Part shown: in pieces, positions 54,001 to 56,727 of the stretch
Layout: every line of letters starts with the position of its first letter
Position numbering within the stretch: position 1 is the first letter of the stretch
Source of the DNA: Tenodera sinensis
Lineage: Eukaryota; Arthropoda; Insecta; Mantodea; Mantidae
Direction of reading: 5' to 3'
NCBI GenBank assembly: GCA_030765045.1
Contig: CM060974.1
Span: forward strand, 51,694,339 to 51,758,338
DNA: 64,000 bases
The notes under the pieces: model-generated
What the model was told of the DNA's origin: nothing
The model's database searches: none
Seen by the model: only the letters and a program-made list of their open reading frames with translations
Translations under genes and position numbers: made by a program

Positions 54001-56720
54001 GCTGTCTCAATGGCTGGTTCCGGAACCTGACAGAGTTGGTATTCTTAACACTGTTGTTCTTTAACGAGATGGAGCCCCAGGGCGTTTCTGGACTCCAGCA
54101 CGAGAATGGTTAAGTATCAGCTTTCCTATATGGATTGGACGAGGTGAAACTCTCATTTGGCCTCCAAGAAGTCCCAACCTGACAACTGACTGTGGTCCTA
54201 CTTAAAAGAAAATCTTGGAAAGATTCAAATGGCTTCCGTTGAGCAACTGAAAAGAGAGATTATCCGGATCTTTAGAACAAGCACTCCCGAAATGCTCAGG
54301 CAGGCAAGCAGACGGACATGGCAGGTCATTCAACTGTGCGCTGAAAATGATTGTGAACATACCGAAATATTACATGTTTAAGGGTGACGCTGACTGGCCC
54401 AGTTATGTTTATCTTTTCAAATTTCCATTCCTTATTAGCGCAGCAATCAATAAGTAACATTTTTACGTCACTTGTGAAAGTTTATTATTGCTACACAAAC
54501 TTAGAAAATATCCAATCGCGACTTTTGGCCCACCCCATATATCTGTCAGAAAAGATAATACTGAATATAATCTCTGGACCAGGATATCAGTTCTTGTCAT
54601 GAGTAAATCCTGCATTTCTCGATCCCAGAAACTTAAATATACAACTGCAGAATTAACACAAAGATGTAAGAAAATGGCACATAACTGTAGAGTTTAAACT
54701 GTTGCAGATGCGGCTTCAAACTTCGCAACATTGTTATTCACTACATTTTAATTTTAATCGTTAAAAAACAAAATAGTTTGGAAAATGTTAACCCATATTG
54801 AGGTATTCAATCCCCTTAACTGATCTGCCGGTCTGGGTGGCTCAGTTGGTAAGATGCTGGCCCTAGGTCACGGGTTCAAATCCGGCTCAGACCAATGGTT
54901 TTTAAAACGACAGCTCCATGTCAATAGATTTGCTGGCATGTAAAAGAACTACTGAGGGACAAAATTCCAGCACACTGGCGATGCCGATGTTTATTTTCCT
55001 TAATTGATCTTAAATACAATAAATATCTAGAGACTAAAAGCTTCACTTATCTTAGTATTTGCTGTAAATTGTTAAAATAATTACACAAATGTGTTTCTTG
55101 ATGTTTCCATCATATCTTTACTGTTCTTGTTTATAACAAGCTACCATAGCTACAATATTTCTATGTATTACCAACCTCTGAAAACCGAACAATCCTGTTA
55201 ATGTAATTGATCAGTGGTATTTCAGAATTCATTGCACAGTCCTTATTTTTCAAGATGAATATATCTTTTTCCAAACCATAAAATCCATTTAATTGTTTTA
55301 ATAATTTAACCTCTGGACTTATTTCATGAGTAAATAACAAAAAATGATCTGCCACAGCCGATTTACAATCTGTTTATGTTTAATATTTCTAAAATGTTCC
55401 TTCATTCTGGTTTCCAAATGTCATTTATTTTTACCAATATAAACCCTGTCACAACCCAAACAGCTGAATTGATAAATGACAGATTTTTTATAATTTGAAA
55501 TTTTATCTGTTTTAGAAAAAACTTCGCAAATCTTTATTTTGAGGAACCAAAATGTTTAAAGAACATTGAATAATTTTGGTTCCTCAAAATAAATATAAAA
55601 AATTTGTTGAGCTTTTTTTTAAAAGGATAAAATGTTAAATTATAAAAAAAAATCTGGCATTTATTTATTCAGCTGTTTGGATTGTGACATGGTTTACATT
55701 GGTACAACCAAACGTCATTTGGAAACCAGAATACAAGAACATTTTAGAAACATTAAATATAAACAGATTGATAAATGAGCCGTAACCGGTCATTCAATTG
55801 AAATAAATCCAGAAGTTAAATTATTAAAACAATTAAATGTACTGATAGATTTAATGGTTTGAGAATAAAGATTTTGAAATGCCAATAATTGTTTCAGTCA
55901 ACAAATATGTTTTGTTTTTAGTAATTGGTAACACAATACAAAAAAATACATCACCTAGTATTTGTAATGATGGCGACCATGGGAAACACGTCAGTTGGGT
56001 GGCTCAGTTGGTTAGACAGTTACTGACCACAAGGTCATGGGTTCAAATCTGGTCCAGACCAATGGTGTTTAAGTGCGCTTAAAAATGACAGCTCCATGTC
56101 AGTAGATTTGCTGGCATGTAAAAGAACTCCTGCGGGATGAAATTATGCCATACTGGCAAGGCTGATGTGATCCTTGTAATTGACAGCATCGTTAAACAAC
56201 AAAATAATTATTTTTCGTGAGAAACAATTGTGTGGATGCAAGAGACTGACTGGTTTAGTTATTGGAAATAATTTAACAACTTAAAACCAAAGATAAGTTT
56301 TGTCTCTAAATATTTAACATACCTGACTGAATGTGTAGTACATAGTAGGGCAAGTGTGTACATACGGCCAAGATATGAAGCACTGACTGTAGCTTTGGTA
56401 ACAAATTTGTTTGTATAGCTTTGAGAATGAGTTGGAGTCAACTCGAAACTTAGTCAGCTTTGCACCAAGAACTTGCAATATTAGTAAGATAAGTGAAGTT
56501 TTTAGTTTCTAATTTGTTCTTACTTTAGAATCTTGTTGCTTCACGTTAATAGCTTCAATTTCTTTAACACAAATGTATTTATTTATAATTACAGATGAAT
56601 TGACAATTTATGTTTCAGACTTCACCAAAGTGGATTTCCATAGACAATGAAGACTACGAACTGAAGCCATTGCACATCAAGCTACTGAAAAATAAAGTGA
56701 ATTTGTTTTGTACTCAATAA
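7209..56720 (+). CDS. AGK: Acylglycerol kinase, mitochondrial (8 exons, complete)
   Basis: Exons join 7209-7318, 11033-11152, 17955-18126, 25767-25964, 30315-30597, 30680-30811, 46097-46227 and 56619-56720. They total 1248 nt, or 415 aa plus stop; the human enzyme is 422 aa. Every junction is GT-AG and all phases agree. Family knowledge: AGK (MULK) phosphorylates monoacylglycerol and diacylglycerol to lysophosphatidate and phosphatidate in the mitochondrial intermembrane space, and in vertebrates is also a TIM22 subunit. Seen here: a short basic N-terminus with a hydrophobic stretch (about residues 18-33), and a DAGK-type catalytic domain with GGDGT at about residues 127-131 and a following PLGRTN loop. 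The C-terminal half (KYWYWG, GLEWG, the final LKPLHIKLL segment) aligns with the human protein from memory. Introns hold LTR elements, LINEs, SINEs and arrays. No stop or frameshift was found in the exons. Confidence 0.93.
7440..8700. repeat. Interspersed repeat containing a 69-bp minisatellite between inverted repeats
   Basis: In AGK intron 1. Inverted repeats of about 90 bp (7719-7809 and 8461-8551, roughly 80% alike, sharing GCAATGGATGCAGTTTTTAT) flank six to seven 69-bp units (7990-8440). Each unit has AACCTAACCTAA, two copies of the insect telomere motif complement, and a near-palindromic AACACAGGACCCTGTT. The left part (7450-7700) resembles 44475-44620 and 45100-45180, so it belongs to a dispersed family. 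Confidence 0.75.
8822..9361 (-). mobile_element. Solo LTR F (gypsy)
   Basis: 540 bp from TGGTGCTG to CTGTCCCA, flanked by a GTTA duplication (8818-8821 and 9362-9365). It shares ATGAGACTCGTTTTCTATCT and the terminal ATTCTGTC block with the LTRs of C. No internal region, so this is a recombined LTR. Confidence 0.88.
9362..11032. other. AGK intron 1, right part
   Basis: 9366-9480 matches part of the Penelope 3' sequence at 61750-61870 (AGGAGTTATTTCC, TGGTCTGCTGGAGTTT). A transposase-like HTH fragment follows at 9677-9925. From 9930 to 11032 I see nothing I can name. Confidence 0.5.
9677..9925 (-). pseudogene. HTH fragment of a transposon-derived protein, second copy
   Basis: Minus-strand frame with RKRRYIGKLRSKEHQIIMNV, then KEMAKATGCSEAVVYRIKKE. 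The second block is the same kind of helix-turn-helix as at 5600-5839. It ends at a Lys-rich stretch and stop; no DDE domain. Confidence 0.45.
11033..11152 (+). CDS. AGK: AGK exon 2
   Basis: The start at 11033 (acceptor TATGTCAG) was chosen over the CAG at 11040 because only 11033 keeps the frame from exon 1 without a stop. It encodes LMRGYCEEAFKYG and the first strand of the catalytic domain, VTVILNPAANRR, whose NPAA matches the human AGK NPAA motif. The donor is AAG|GTACCT, phase 2. Confidence 0.88.
11347..11881 (-). repeat. Element B 3' LTR
   Basis: 535 bp. Read on the minus strand it begins TGAGACAG and ends CCGTACCA. The polypurine tract (CAAGGGGCATA on the minus strand) abuts it at 11882. 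Confidence 0.93.
11882..13300 (-). other. Element B 3' non-coding region
   Basis: Counterpart of the D 3' region. A pure T run of about 21 at 11980-12001 and imperfect 20-24-bp repeats at 12056-12560. A plus-strand 91-codon hydrophobic frame at 12758-13033 matches the antisense frame of D at about 95% identity. Confidence 0.75.
13530..15596 (-). CDS. gag: Element B Gag (intact)
   Basis: 688 aa starting MFLRSGKILGLSTLSELDKE. Same architecture as D's Gag: coiled coil with four copies of the 11-residue LEQKMELGRQN-type repeat, gypsy capsid-like domain, then an Arg-rich tail without a zinc knuckle. It ends GNYNN just past the deletion junction; the TAA stop is made from integrase-derived sequence (ACTAAGTTCGTCCC against D's ACCAAGTTCGCACC). 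A frameshift-type heptamer GGGAAAT (13542-13548, minus) remains, but there is no downstream hairpin and no pol. Confidence 0.9.
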   Translation of the reverse strand: MFLRSGKILGLSTLSELDKEIKMSRKEIETGVGEGADRPSYQIELEGEEQAEISKDQRLMMMMFERLEQSLSQSIGQKIEGVREDLENNKKELGQKLEQNKEEIGQKMEEVRKDLEQKMELGRQNLEQKMELGRQNLEQQMELGRQNLEQKIELGRQECKENMKVMETNLKLVHKNLNETKEALEARIEIVGDRMGKIESEMRENKIVLEGEIARCRDEITECNTSVDCKITNVKAEITEELRKEIEVVKKDIINETVEQIVIPKIKTMNDVMLSQQDAINDMKQSHLEIKNDLKSICEEMKKGKESLANVNDVVKALQRQDDLDVSNVQDESYLNNVQNVDSPYRERGSQPNNDTTHNTCYTNSILHEITPPTFDEEKGDDPKLFVKEMEEYFKVKRIPNELRMMIVKKSLKNKALEWLRLTLAGHESYSSFRNLFLSRYWGPAKQNQTRVELATGRYDPTKGLSLVDYFMKVANKGKLLDPNLSEAELIASITRHFPDTVRTGLIVARPVDFADMIELLTAFETQNGRPNEHRHRNGHPNSPILNRNTTTNNQSEGEHRNTRSTHERGRGARHFPQPHNHGERMENTRQRYHDTILNGESRYRTYTYDRGRPGDRTHQVNHMRFSREHSNNHRPSHDRGSRQRGRDQWYTNNIRQQEVDENVPSRADAAQSTETTTTTNTQGNYNN
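15852..16386 (-). repeat. Element B 5' LTR
   Basis: 535 bp, apparently identical to the other LTR, separated by three bases from TGGCGCCCAACGTGGGGC, a perfect tRNA-Lys-type primer-binding site. Confidence 0.93.
16391..17954. other. AGK intron 2, right part
   Basis: Starts with the right half of the interspersed repeat split by element B. Another, inverted copy of that repeat is at about 17340-17610 (AGTAGTTTAGGGTGGAGGAA, then a poly-G stretch and TGCAATACTTCCTCTAC). The rest is AT-rich without features. Confidence 0.5.
17955..18126 (+). CDS. AGK: AGK exon 3 (GGDGT nucleotide-binding loop)
   Basis: The acceptor is TTTGTTTCAG and the donor GAG|GTAATT. It encodes CAPLLHLAGIMVNVVQTEYE and ends in VVIAGGDGTLSE, the signature ATP/phosphate loop of diacylglycerol-kinase-like lipid kinases. 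A LINE 3' end sits about 13 bases past the donor (from about 18139). Confidence 0.93.
18139..18666 (-). mobile_element. LINE-1x 3' end (RNase H C-terminus and zinc-finger-like tail)
   Basis: Minus-strand frame matching the longer copy at 48692-49655: GNEKADFLAKKGSSSLQKSI, RLITGHDCLAKHLN, CPLCDLQEEMDRDHLQIC, ending SEIQH. The element ends in the shared tail CATTAGCTAACAACAACA, 13 bases after the AGK exon 3 donor. I use LINE-1x as a local name; it looks like the RNase H-bearing jockey/I/R1 group. Confidence 0.8.
18694..19420 (+). pseudogene. LINE endonuclease (EEP) domain fragment
   Basis: An Asn-rich N-terminus, then SIFHQNIRDLRNKVDELIIS, CISEHRLTQQEF, GGVCIYVRND and, after a stop and frame change near 19152, ICGDINVDYL. 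These are apurinic-endonuclease motifs at the start of LINE ORF2. It points away from the LINE 3' end at 18139-18666. Confidence 0.75.
19421..20023 (+). other. Unassigned sequence and a tRNA-derived SINE
   Basis: 19836-20020 is SINE-like: a box A region TAGTGTGATGGTTAGCGTG, a box B-like region CGCGAGTTTAAATCTCG, then CCGAGGTTTTCCCTTATCCT and a tail ending at solo LTR E. 19430-19830 holds a Lys-rich antisense frame without recognisable domains, which I do not call a gene. Confidence 0.6.
20070..24887 (-). mobile_element. Element C: gag-only gypsy element nested in solo LTR E
   Basis: LTRs at 20070-20558 (489 bp) and 24386-24887 (502 bp; 13 extra bases around TCATCCGCGG). AGCT duplication at 20066-20069 and 24888-24891. 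Primer-binding site at 24365-24382 (minus). Same two internal deletions as A and B. Its LTR differences make it older than B. Confidence 0.9.
22664..24052 (-). pseudogene. gag: Element C gag, interrupted by one stop
   Basis: Starts MLLRSGKVVGLLTLSELNKE. The coiled coil has four 19-residue GQKMEQNKVELKQDIEQSL-type units and one 11-residue unit. It is open to residue 462, where a Ser codon of the capsid region (before RYWG) has become TGA (22664-22666). The remaining Gag tail is open at about 21911-22660. Confidence 0.88.
25497..25766. other. AGK intron 3, right end
   Basis: Contains an inverted piece of the dispersed repeat also seen at 17340 and 44145 (AAAAATGCTTTTTTTGGATTC, TGCAATACTTCCCCTACT). 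Nothing else recognised before the exon 4 acceptor. Confidence 0.5.
25767..25964 (+). CDS. AGK: AGK exon 4 (catalytic core)
   Basis: Phase 0 at both ends, acceptor GTTGTAG, donor GAG|GTGAGT. It encodes ITGLLRRPEADPMFPLGILP then LGRTNTVAWSLFG. Human AGK has PLGETSS at this position. The segment after it (VDVMKVHVIE) corresponds to the human PLDVLQIKGE region. Confidence 0.92.
26336..26758. mobile_element. mariner-type MITE
   Basis: 423 bp with inverted ends of about 31 bp (AGGGTGTCCCAAAGTTAGAC against AGGGTCTCCCAAAATTAGAC, read inward), flanked by TA. No coding capacity. Confidence 0.75.
26865..27070. mobile_element. Foldback MITE
   Basis: 206 bp with nearly perfect inverted arms of about 47 bp (GAAAAATATGTTGATATTTC, continuing through GTGCTCCAACTTA) around a centre of about 110 bp. 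Confidence 0.75.
27078..27480 (+). mobile_element. SINE family 1, copy 1
   Basis: A tRNA-like segment at 27261-27342 (GTTGGCCATAGTAGATTAGA with box B GTGGTTCAAACCCTGG) sits inside a longer element that begins near AGCAGTAAGTTTGTTGGC. Related copies are at 51690 and 57710. The tRNA-like unit lacks a proper acceptor stem, so it is not a tRNA gene. Confidence 0.7.
27481..28665. other. AGK intron 4, no recognised gene
   Basis: AT-rich sequence up to the M1 insertion, including the right end of the pogo-like element at 28540-28592. I see no exon-like stretch. Confidence 0.5.
28679..29597 (-). mobile_element. Composite element M, copy M1
   Basis: Flanked by a 13-bp duplication CTATACAAAATAT (28666-28678 and 29598-29610). 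In the minus orientation: 5' end CTCAGGGGTCTCCG, six 68-70-bp monomers (TCTAGGGGATATGTG...), a unique body, a short LINE-1x coding stretch (DRDHLQICLAISSAPSISEK), and the LINE-1x tail. The long target duplication and shared tail indicate LINE-type retrotransposition. Confidence 0.85.
29611..30138. repeat. Unassigned intron sequence and (ATT)n microsatellites
   Basis: 29950-30055 and 30107-30135 are TTA/ATT trinucleotide runs. The preceding 300 bp have no recognisable feature. Confidence 0.7.
30139..30314 (+). repeat. AGK: Partial tandem duplication at the AGK exon 5 acceptor
   Basis: Two copies of about 93 bp precede exon 5. The acceptor GTTGTTGGTTGCAG recurs at 30208-30221, followed by GTGAAGGAGAAAGCAAGCCC. 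The exon then skips from GTGTAC straight to TGGTACTGGGGTGCTC, deleting the middle of the exon at a shared TACTG. The copies reach TGA in the exon 5 frame, so they cannot substitute for the real exon. Confidence 0.8.
30315..30597 (+). CDS. AGK: AGK exon 5
   Basis: The acceptor is GTTGTTGGTTGCAG and the donor ACACAA|GTACGC, ending in phase 1. It encodes KPPVYCVAGLEWGAYRDA and DKYWYWGALRSYAAF, matching the human GLRWGSFRDAG and SKYWYLGPLK segments, then a Cys-rich stretch (CSGCSRC) before a short 82-bp intron. Two partial copies of its acceptor and pieces of its coding sequence lie directly upstream (30139-30314). Confidence 0.9.
30680..30811 (+). CDS. AGK: AGK exon 6 (its donor seeds the tandem array)
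   Basis: The acceptor is TTGTTTAG and the donor GATAG|GTAAGG, phase 1. It encodes EDYSNIVNEECGKELEEEIS and ends in ISHMQVSI plus one base. The last 17 coding bases and the donor resemble every unit of the array that follows (exon CATGCAGGTGTCGATAG, array CATGAAGGTGTACATAG). The reading frame stays open past the donor to 31794. Confidence 0.85.
30812..32950 (+). repeat. 54/57-bp tandem array carrying AGK exon 6 donor, left block
   Basis: About 38 units of 57 bp (54 bp where CAC is missing). Each contains GTACATAG|GTAAGGACC, a match to the AGK exon 6 end and donor. Read on the plus strand, units encode IGKDQACHCQVEIRNMK-type repeats, in frame with exon 6 until TAG at 31792-31794. The minus strand is open as well, because the unit is a multiple of three. 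A four-unit sub-pattern marked by GTAAGCACC recurs 228 bp apart (31374 and 31602). The block ends at the insertion of LTR element D. Confidence 0.95.
32951..33511 (+). repeat. Element D 5' LTR
   Basis: 561 bp, TG...CA ends, with AATAAA-type signals in its second half. Two bases (AA) separate it from the primer-binding site. Confidence 0.95.
33514..33533 (+). promoter_or_regulatory. Element D primer-binding site (tRNA-Lys-like, 2-nt interruption)
   Basis: TGGCTTGCCCAACGTGGAGC lies two bases past the LTR. Element B has TGGCGCCCAACGTGGGGC, complementary to the 3' end of insect tRNA-Lys as I recall it. D carries two extra bases after TGGC, so priming by tRNA-Lys would need a bulge. Confidence 0.7.
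33799..35847 (+). CDS. gag: Element D Gag (coiled-coil, no zinc knuckle)
   Basis: 682 aa from the ATG at 33799 (MLLRNGKTTGLSTLSELDKG). Residues of about 40-320 are a long charged coiled coil with 11-residue repeats (LEQKMELGRQN type, three copies). Residues of about 370-550 look like a Ty3/gypsy capsid domain: PPTFDEEKGDDPKLFVKEME, then ALEWLRL, SYSSFRNLFLSRYWG and a helical region to AFETQNGRPNE. The tail of about 125 residues is rich in Arg, His, Asn and Gln and has no CCHC knuckle, so RNA binding probably relies on the basic tail. The stop is followed by a candidate frameshift hairpin. Confidence 0.88.
   Translation: MLLRNGKTTGLSTLSELDKGIEMSRKEIEIGVGEGADRPSYQEGLEGEEQAEISKDQRLMMTMFERLEQSLGQKMKQNNIELKQDIERSLSQSIGQKIEGVREDLENNKKEIEQKMEEVRKDLEQKMELGRQNLEQQMELGRQNLEQKIELGRQECKENMKVMETNLKLVHKNLNETKEALEARIEIVGDRMGKIESEMKENKIVLEEEIAKCRDEITECNTSVDCKITNVKAEITEGLRKEIDVVKKDIINETVEQIVIPKIKTMNDVMLSQQDAINDMKQSHLEIKNDLKSICEEMKKGKENLANVNDVVKALQRQDDLDVSNVQDESYLSNVQNVDSPYRERGSQPNNDTTHNTCYTNSILHEITPPTFDEEKGDDPKLFVKEMEEYFKVKRIPNELRMMIVKKSLKNKALEWLRLTLAGHESYSSFRNLFLSRYWGPAKQNQTRVELATGRYDPAKGLSLVDYFMKVANKGKLLDPNLSEAELIASITRHFPDTVRTGLIVARPVDFADMIELLTAFETQNGRPNEHRHRNGHPNSPILNRNTATNNQSEGENTNTRSTHERGRGAHHFPQPHNHGERMENTRQRYHDTIPRGESRYRTHRYDRGRPGDRTHQVNYIRFCREYMNSHRPSYNRGSRQRGRNQGNIDNIRQQEQNENVPDRTDTAQNTETTITSNVQEN
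35790..39299 (+). CDS. pol: Element D Pol: protease, RT, RNase H, integrase
   Basis: The frame is open from 35790 and has no ATG near its start, consistent with expression by frameshift from gag. In order: aspartic protease (IDTGAS at about 36012, later LIIGSDLL); reverse transcriptase (LDLTASFWQIPLHPD, then the catalytic YVDD at 37200-37211); RNase H (YTDASAHSYGAILAQED at about 37641); integrase zinc motif with H, H, C, C between 38291 and 38410 (HHSMLHSG ... SCDLCQKAK); and integrase catalytic D (38493), D (38673), E (38778) with 34 residues between the last two, in PQGNPTER. The C-terminus ends KLKPYKERAK. No inactivating change seen. Confidence 0.93.
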   Translation, partial: DRYCTEYRNYYHLQRPGKLSTSQLCVPEVDLCGSRGNIDQCNVGTLRGQASERKEITNPPMIRLKVWGIELPAMIDTGASTSVCDEQLFQELITKRNAEFLPVCGVYCSTAIGKKKEHVKYQVRLVIEIGSWKFDFIALVIPRLTATLIIGSDLLNLWRSVINYDLHEFIIKEGASECTAKFLEEETCQEEPDQTGIHQDEQFFVENINVHENRLVDLRVHKKKTGWTSDEETNVCSHWICTEDEYVAWDNCQPEPLPTDGEESMLQLIDEKVWGAHGISEEERSQLRKILVKNRKVFDKKPGTCNKYVHTFTVTDITPYSHKSRPIPNSIREEADRVIQKMLADGIIEPSDSCYVNPVVWVHKKGGKLRMTIDARKINTHTLPDHYRPEGVDQLISKLKGGQHFTSLDLTASFWQIPLHPDVRKYTCFLHKGKVYQFSKCAFGLSTSSSALLRALDKVFGDTIETFVTQYVDDFLIYSENPESHLHHIDYVLSRFQESNMTLNLEKCEFFIKEAEFLGHIITPDGIQPNPERVKAIEHIPPPRNLKQLRRFLGILQYQSKFVVNYAKELVPLRALLKKDTKWEWNAEHQVAFENIKELFKHSILLERPDPNSPFLVYTDASAHSYGAILAQEDADGNKHVIATASRFLNKIEANACITELEIGAIHFALQKFRQYIYLYKIIIYTDHVSLSFIQKCKLTNSKISRYIHEIMSYDIEVKHIPGKENIFSDLLSRLRSESHIPETVYSPHHEIKIMQISSKENNEILQDFKNIAKLQQEDPELKRLFDKAPDIIPRLDAKIGKFRDILFKLHGRDVKKWKMMVPNSLQDRVILAFHHSMLHSGTERTMLAIEEVLYIKHLGKKVRKLISSCDLCQKAKPINVKYDVIPQSIVRNEKNALVCIDEHGELPRGKDGNRYIFVMFDVFTKFTKIYPIKNIKSRTCLDKIVKDYIPKYGRIKCILSDNATMHKSKLFQNTLETLGVKLYYSSAYYPQGNPTERIMRDISIYFRLLCHRDHTSWTEKCGYIEEVINHSVNPTTKFAPIELMTNTKPRKLAIDIDTTMAAQRELSEKEKCQLAFRRLQQKAEKGRNKVKRFVRKWSPQIGEKVLLKSHKASKASEKRSGKMELLYTGPLVITKQLGDHTYELQNTNGKLVGRYHKNKLKPYKERAK
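35838..35879 (+). promoter_or_regulatory. Candidate -1 ribosomal frameshift signal between gag and pol
   Basis: The gag and pol frames overlap from 35790 to 35847, with pol in the -1 frame. GGAAAAC (35838-35844) sits directly before the gag stop. Nine bases later GTCAACTT (35854-35861) pairs perfectly with AAGTTGAC (35872-35879) around a 10-base loop. Spacing and layout fit a -1 signal. D's heptamer is imperfect, but the gag-only copies A, B and C have the canonical-pattern GGGAAAT in the gag frame at the matching place. Confidence 0.6.
39300..40718 (+). other. Element D 3' non-coding region with degenerate short repeats and polypurine tract
   Basis: 1.4 kb between pol and the 3' LTR has no convincing sense frame. 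From about 40020 to 40510 it consists of imperfect 20-24-bp repeats of the type AATAACTGAATATGTATTGT. Equivalent blocks occur in B (12056-12560) and C (20740-20940). ACAAGGGGCATA just before 40719 is the likely polypurine tract. On the opposite strand 39567-39842 is a 91-codon hydrophobic frame also present in B. Confidence 0.8.
40719..41279 (+). repeat. Element D 3' LTR
   Basis: 561 bp, one apparent difference from the 5' LTR, followed by the AAGG target duplication and the resumption of the AGK donor array. Confidence 0.95.
41280..42260 (+). repeat. 54/57-bp AGK donor array, right block
   Basis: About 17 more units of the same array continue directly after the 3' LTR of element D; the four bases AAGG are duplicated on both sides. 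The block ends at the insertion of composite element M2, and one further partial unit follows M2 at 44055-44100. Removing both insertions gives one array of about 3.1 kb. Confidence 0.93.
42261..44054 (+). mobile_element. Composite element M, copy M2 (19 monomers)
   Basis: 1794 bp inserted in the AGK donor array with a 14-bp duplication ACATAGGTAAGTAC (42247-42260 and 44055-44068). The 5' end reads CTCAGGGGTCTCCG, then about 19 monomers of 68-70 bp (42280-43592), a body of about 400 bp (CTCCTCACTGTAACTTTTCT onward), and the LINE-1x tail ending CATTAGCTAACAACAACA. Monomer variants alternate between GTGAATAGCAACCAC and GTGGATAGTACCAC. Confidence 0.88.
44055..44630 (+). repeat. Last unit of the AGK donor array, then a dispersed repeat
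   Basis: 44055-44100 resumes the 54-bp unit (ATAGGTAAGTACCAGGCGTG). From about 44145 the sequence matches the family also found at 11222, 17340 (inverted), 25530 (inverted) and 60320: AGGGGAAGTATTGCATGCAA, later GAATCCAAAAAAGCATTTTT. It continues after M3 at 45079-45330. Class unknown. Confidence 0.65.
44633..45071 (-). mobile_element. Composite element M, copy M3 (5' truncated, no monomers)
   Basis: Same body and LINE-1x tail as M2, in the opposite orientation, flanked by AGAATCT (44626-44632 and 45072-45078). It stops before the monomer region. Confidence 0.78.
45484..45869 (+). pseudogene. Penelope-like GIY-YIG endonuclease fragment
   Basis: An open frame of about 128 codons: NYKKSGIYQISCLDCDKVYS, CHLETRMDHFRN, HEINPEAKLLKQLNG, ending ACM then TAA. 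GIY...VYxG is the GIY-YIG nuclease motif with the CxxC typical of Penelope-like elements. No RT domain is attached here. Confidence 0.75.
46097..46227 (+). CDS. AGK: AGK exon 7
   Basis: The acceptor is TTGTTTTCTAG and the donor CAG|GTAACA. It enters in phase 1, completing a Gly codon with exon 6, and leaves in phase 0. It encodes AVSYIDFVTEGWRRLGNNER and KTLHVREMKLKP, the segment matching human DFITIGSRKVRNPKLHVEG. The upstream intron is 15.3 kb and holds element D. Confidence 0.9.
46228..46985. other. AGK intron 7, left part
   Basis: No feature recognised between the exon 7 donor and element M4. AT-rich with short direct repeats such as GATACCTTGATACT. Confidence 0.5.
46988..47475 (+). mobile_element. 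Composite element M, copy M4
   Basis: Begins inside one monomer (AAGCTGAGCAGAACATTGCT) and runs through the body to the tail CATTAGTTAACAACAA. A clear target duplication was not found. Confidence 0.75.
47540..47866 (+). pseudogene. mariner transposase N-terminal fragment
   Basis: NIKFGNTAAEVHEMLRTAYE, then NTKVFKYFSKFKSG and SSQPSSIKTDENINQVREVV: the paired helix-turn-helix region of mariner transposases. The DDD catalytic domain is missing. Confidence 0.7.
47930..50130 (-). pseudogene. LINE-2x reverse transcriptase, broken and interrupted
   Basis: Minus strand. 50130-49660 has MPQIWRTSTIKMLFKGKGNL, SYRGIALEKCILKIL, EEQFGFQKDSS and QDTLSPLIFNIAI, with stops. After the nested LINE-1x, 48680-47930 continues with YADDMVIGSNSRLNLARATN, the RT catalytic YADD, then thumb and C-terminal sequence. 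Family not assigned. Confidence 0.7.
48683..49655 (-). mobile_element. LINE-1x 3' part nested in LINE-2x, with RNase H
   Basis: Minus frame open from about 49655. RNase H: HIYTDGSLISNLDGAGAGVT, FDGEIEAIRMAL, VILSDSRAAIIAI and WIPAHSGLSGHEKADFLAKK (catalytic D, E, D, and D in the ADFLA block). Then RLITGHDCLAKHLNRIG and a CxxC...H...C tail (CPLCDLQEEMDQHHLQIC). It ends in the LINE-1x tail with the short AACAACAT end. Confidence 0.82.
50455..51005 (-). mobile_element. Composite element M, copy M5 (about one monomer)
   Basis: Tail, body and a single monomer, ending with the 5' end sequence CGGAGACCCCTGAG at 50988-51001. It shares its ends with M1 and M2, so the monomer count differs among copies with intact 5' ends: 1, 6 and 19. 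Confidence 0.8.
51470..51670 (+). mobile_element. SINE family 3 (tRNA-derived)
   Basis: TTAGCTCATTCACTAGAGCA (box A) and TTCTGGGTTTCATTCCTGG (box B), then CTATCCAGGGTTATTCCCTG and a GTGTGAGTG-rich stretch. Confidence 0.65.
51690..52040 (+). mobile_element. SINE family 1, copy 2
   Basis: Same order as copy 1, with tRNA-like region 51885-51945 and box B GTGGTTCAAATCCCAG. Box A is eroded (CACAGTAGCTTAATAAAG). Confidence 0.7.
52041..53119 (+). other. AGK intron 7; weak mariner-like fragment
   Basis: 52818-52960 reads YSPNLTPGTYLFSCDLK and then, in another frame, YHFEDIVVI, which resembles the YSPDLAPxDxxLFPxLK end of mariner transposases. The rest has no recognisable feature. Confidence 0.35.
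53122..54538 (+). mobile_element. Tc1/mariner-type transposon, decayed
   Basis: About 1.4 kb with inverted ends GGGTGGGCCAAAAGTC (53123-53138) and its complement at 54520-54535, next to TA. Internal coding relics: an N-terminal frame at 53364-53645 (MADTSKYTIEEHLMLVYGFM) and, near the end, LKENLGKIQMASVEQLKREI and TPEMLRQASRRTWQVIQLC, the usual C-terminal helix region. Many stops and frame changes. Confidence 0.72.
54829..54990 (+). mobile_element. SINE family 2, copy 1
   Basis: GGGTGGCTCAGTTGGTAAGA (box A), CACGGGTTCAAATCCGGC (box B), then AATGGTTTTTAAAACGACAG and a tail AAAAGAACTACTGAGGGACA. Confidence 0.75.
55155..55893. pseudogene. Two Penelope-like GIY-YIG fragments back to back
   Basis: 55155-55520 on the minus strand and 55618-55893 on the plus strand both encode the same nuclease segment (CLDCDMVYIGTTKRHLETRI on the plus side; LLKQLNGFYGLEKDIFILKN on the minus side) with stops. 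Between them is a perfect 21-bp inverted repeat (55533-55553 and 55573-55593) with a 19-base loop. Confidence 0.7.
55990..56165 (+). mobile_element. SINE family 2, copy 2
   Basis: TGGGTGGCTCAGTTGGTTAG (box A), ATGGGTTCAAATCTGGTCC (box B), and the family tail GACAGCTCCATGTCAGTAGA. Confidence 0.75.
56166..56618. other. AGK intron 7, right end
   Basis: No gene seen. It probably contains the poly(A) site of the minus-strand CCDC134 gene (minus AATAAA at 56578-56583). Confidence 0.45.
56619..56720 (+). CDS. AGK: AGK exon 8 (stop codon)
   Basis: The acceptor is TATGTTTCAG, phase 0. It encodes SPKWISIDNEDYELKPLHIK and ends LFCTQ then TAA, matching human FSIDSEEYEAMPVEVKLLPRKLQFFCD. An AATAAA at 56719-56724 overlaps the stop codon and is the nearest poly(A) signal candidate. 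Confidence 0.92.
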   Translation, partial: TSPKWISIDNEDYELKPLHIKLLKNKVNLFCTQ

Positions 56721-56727
56721 TAAAGTA

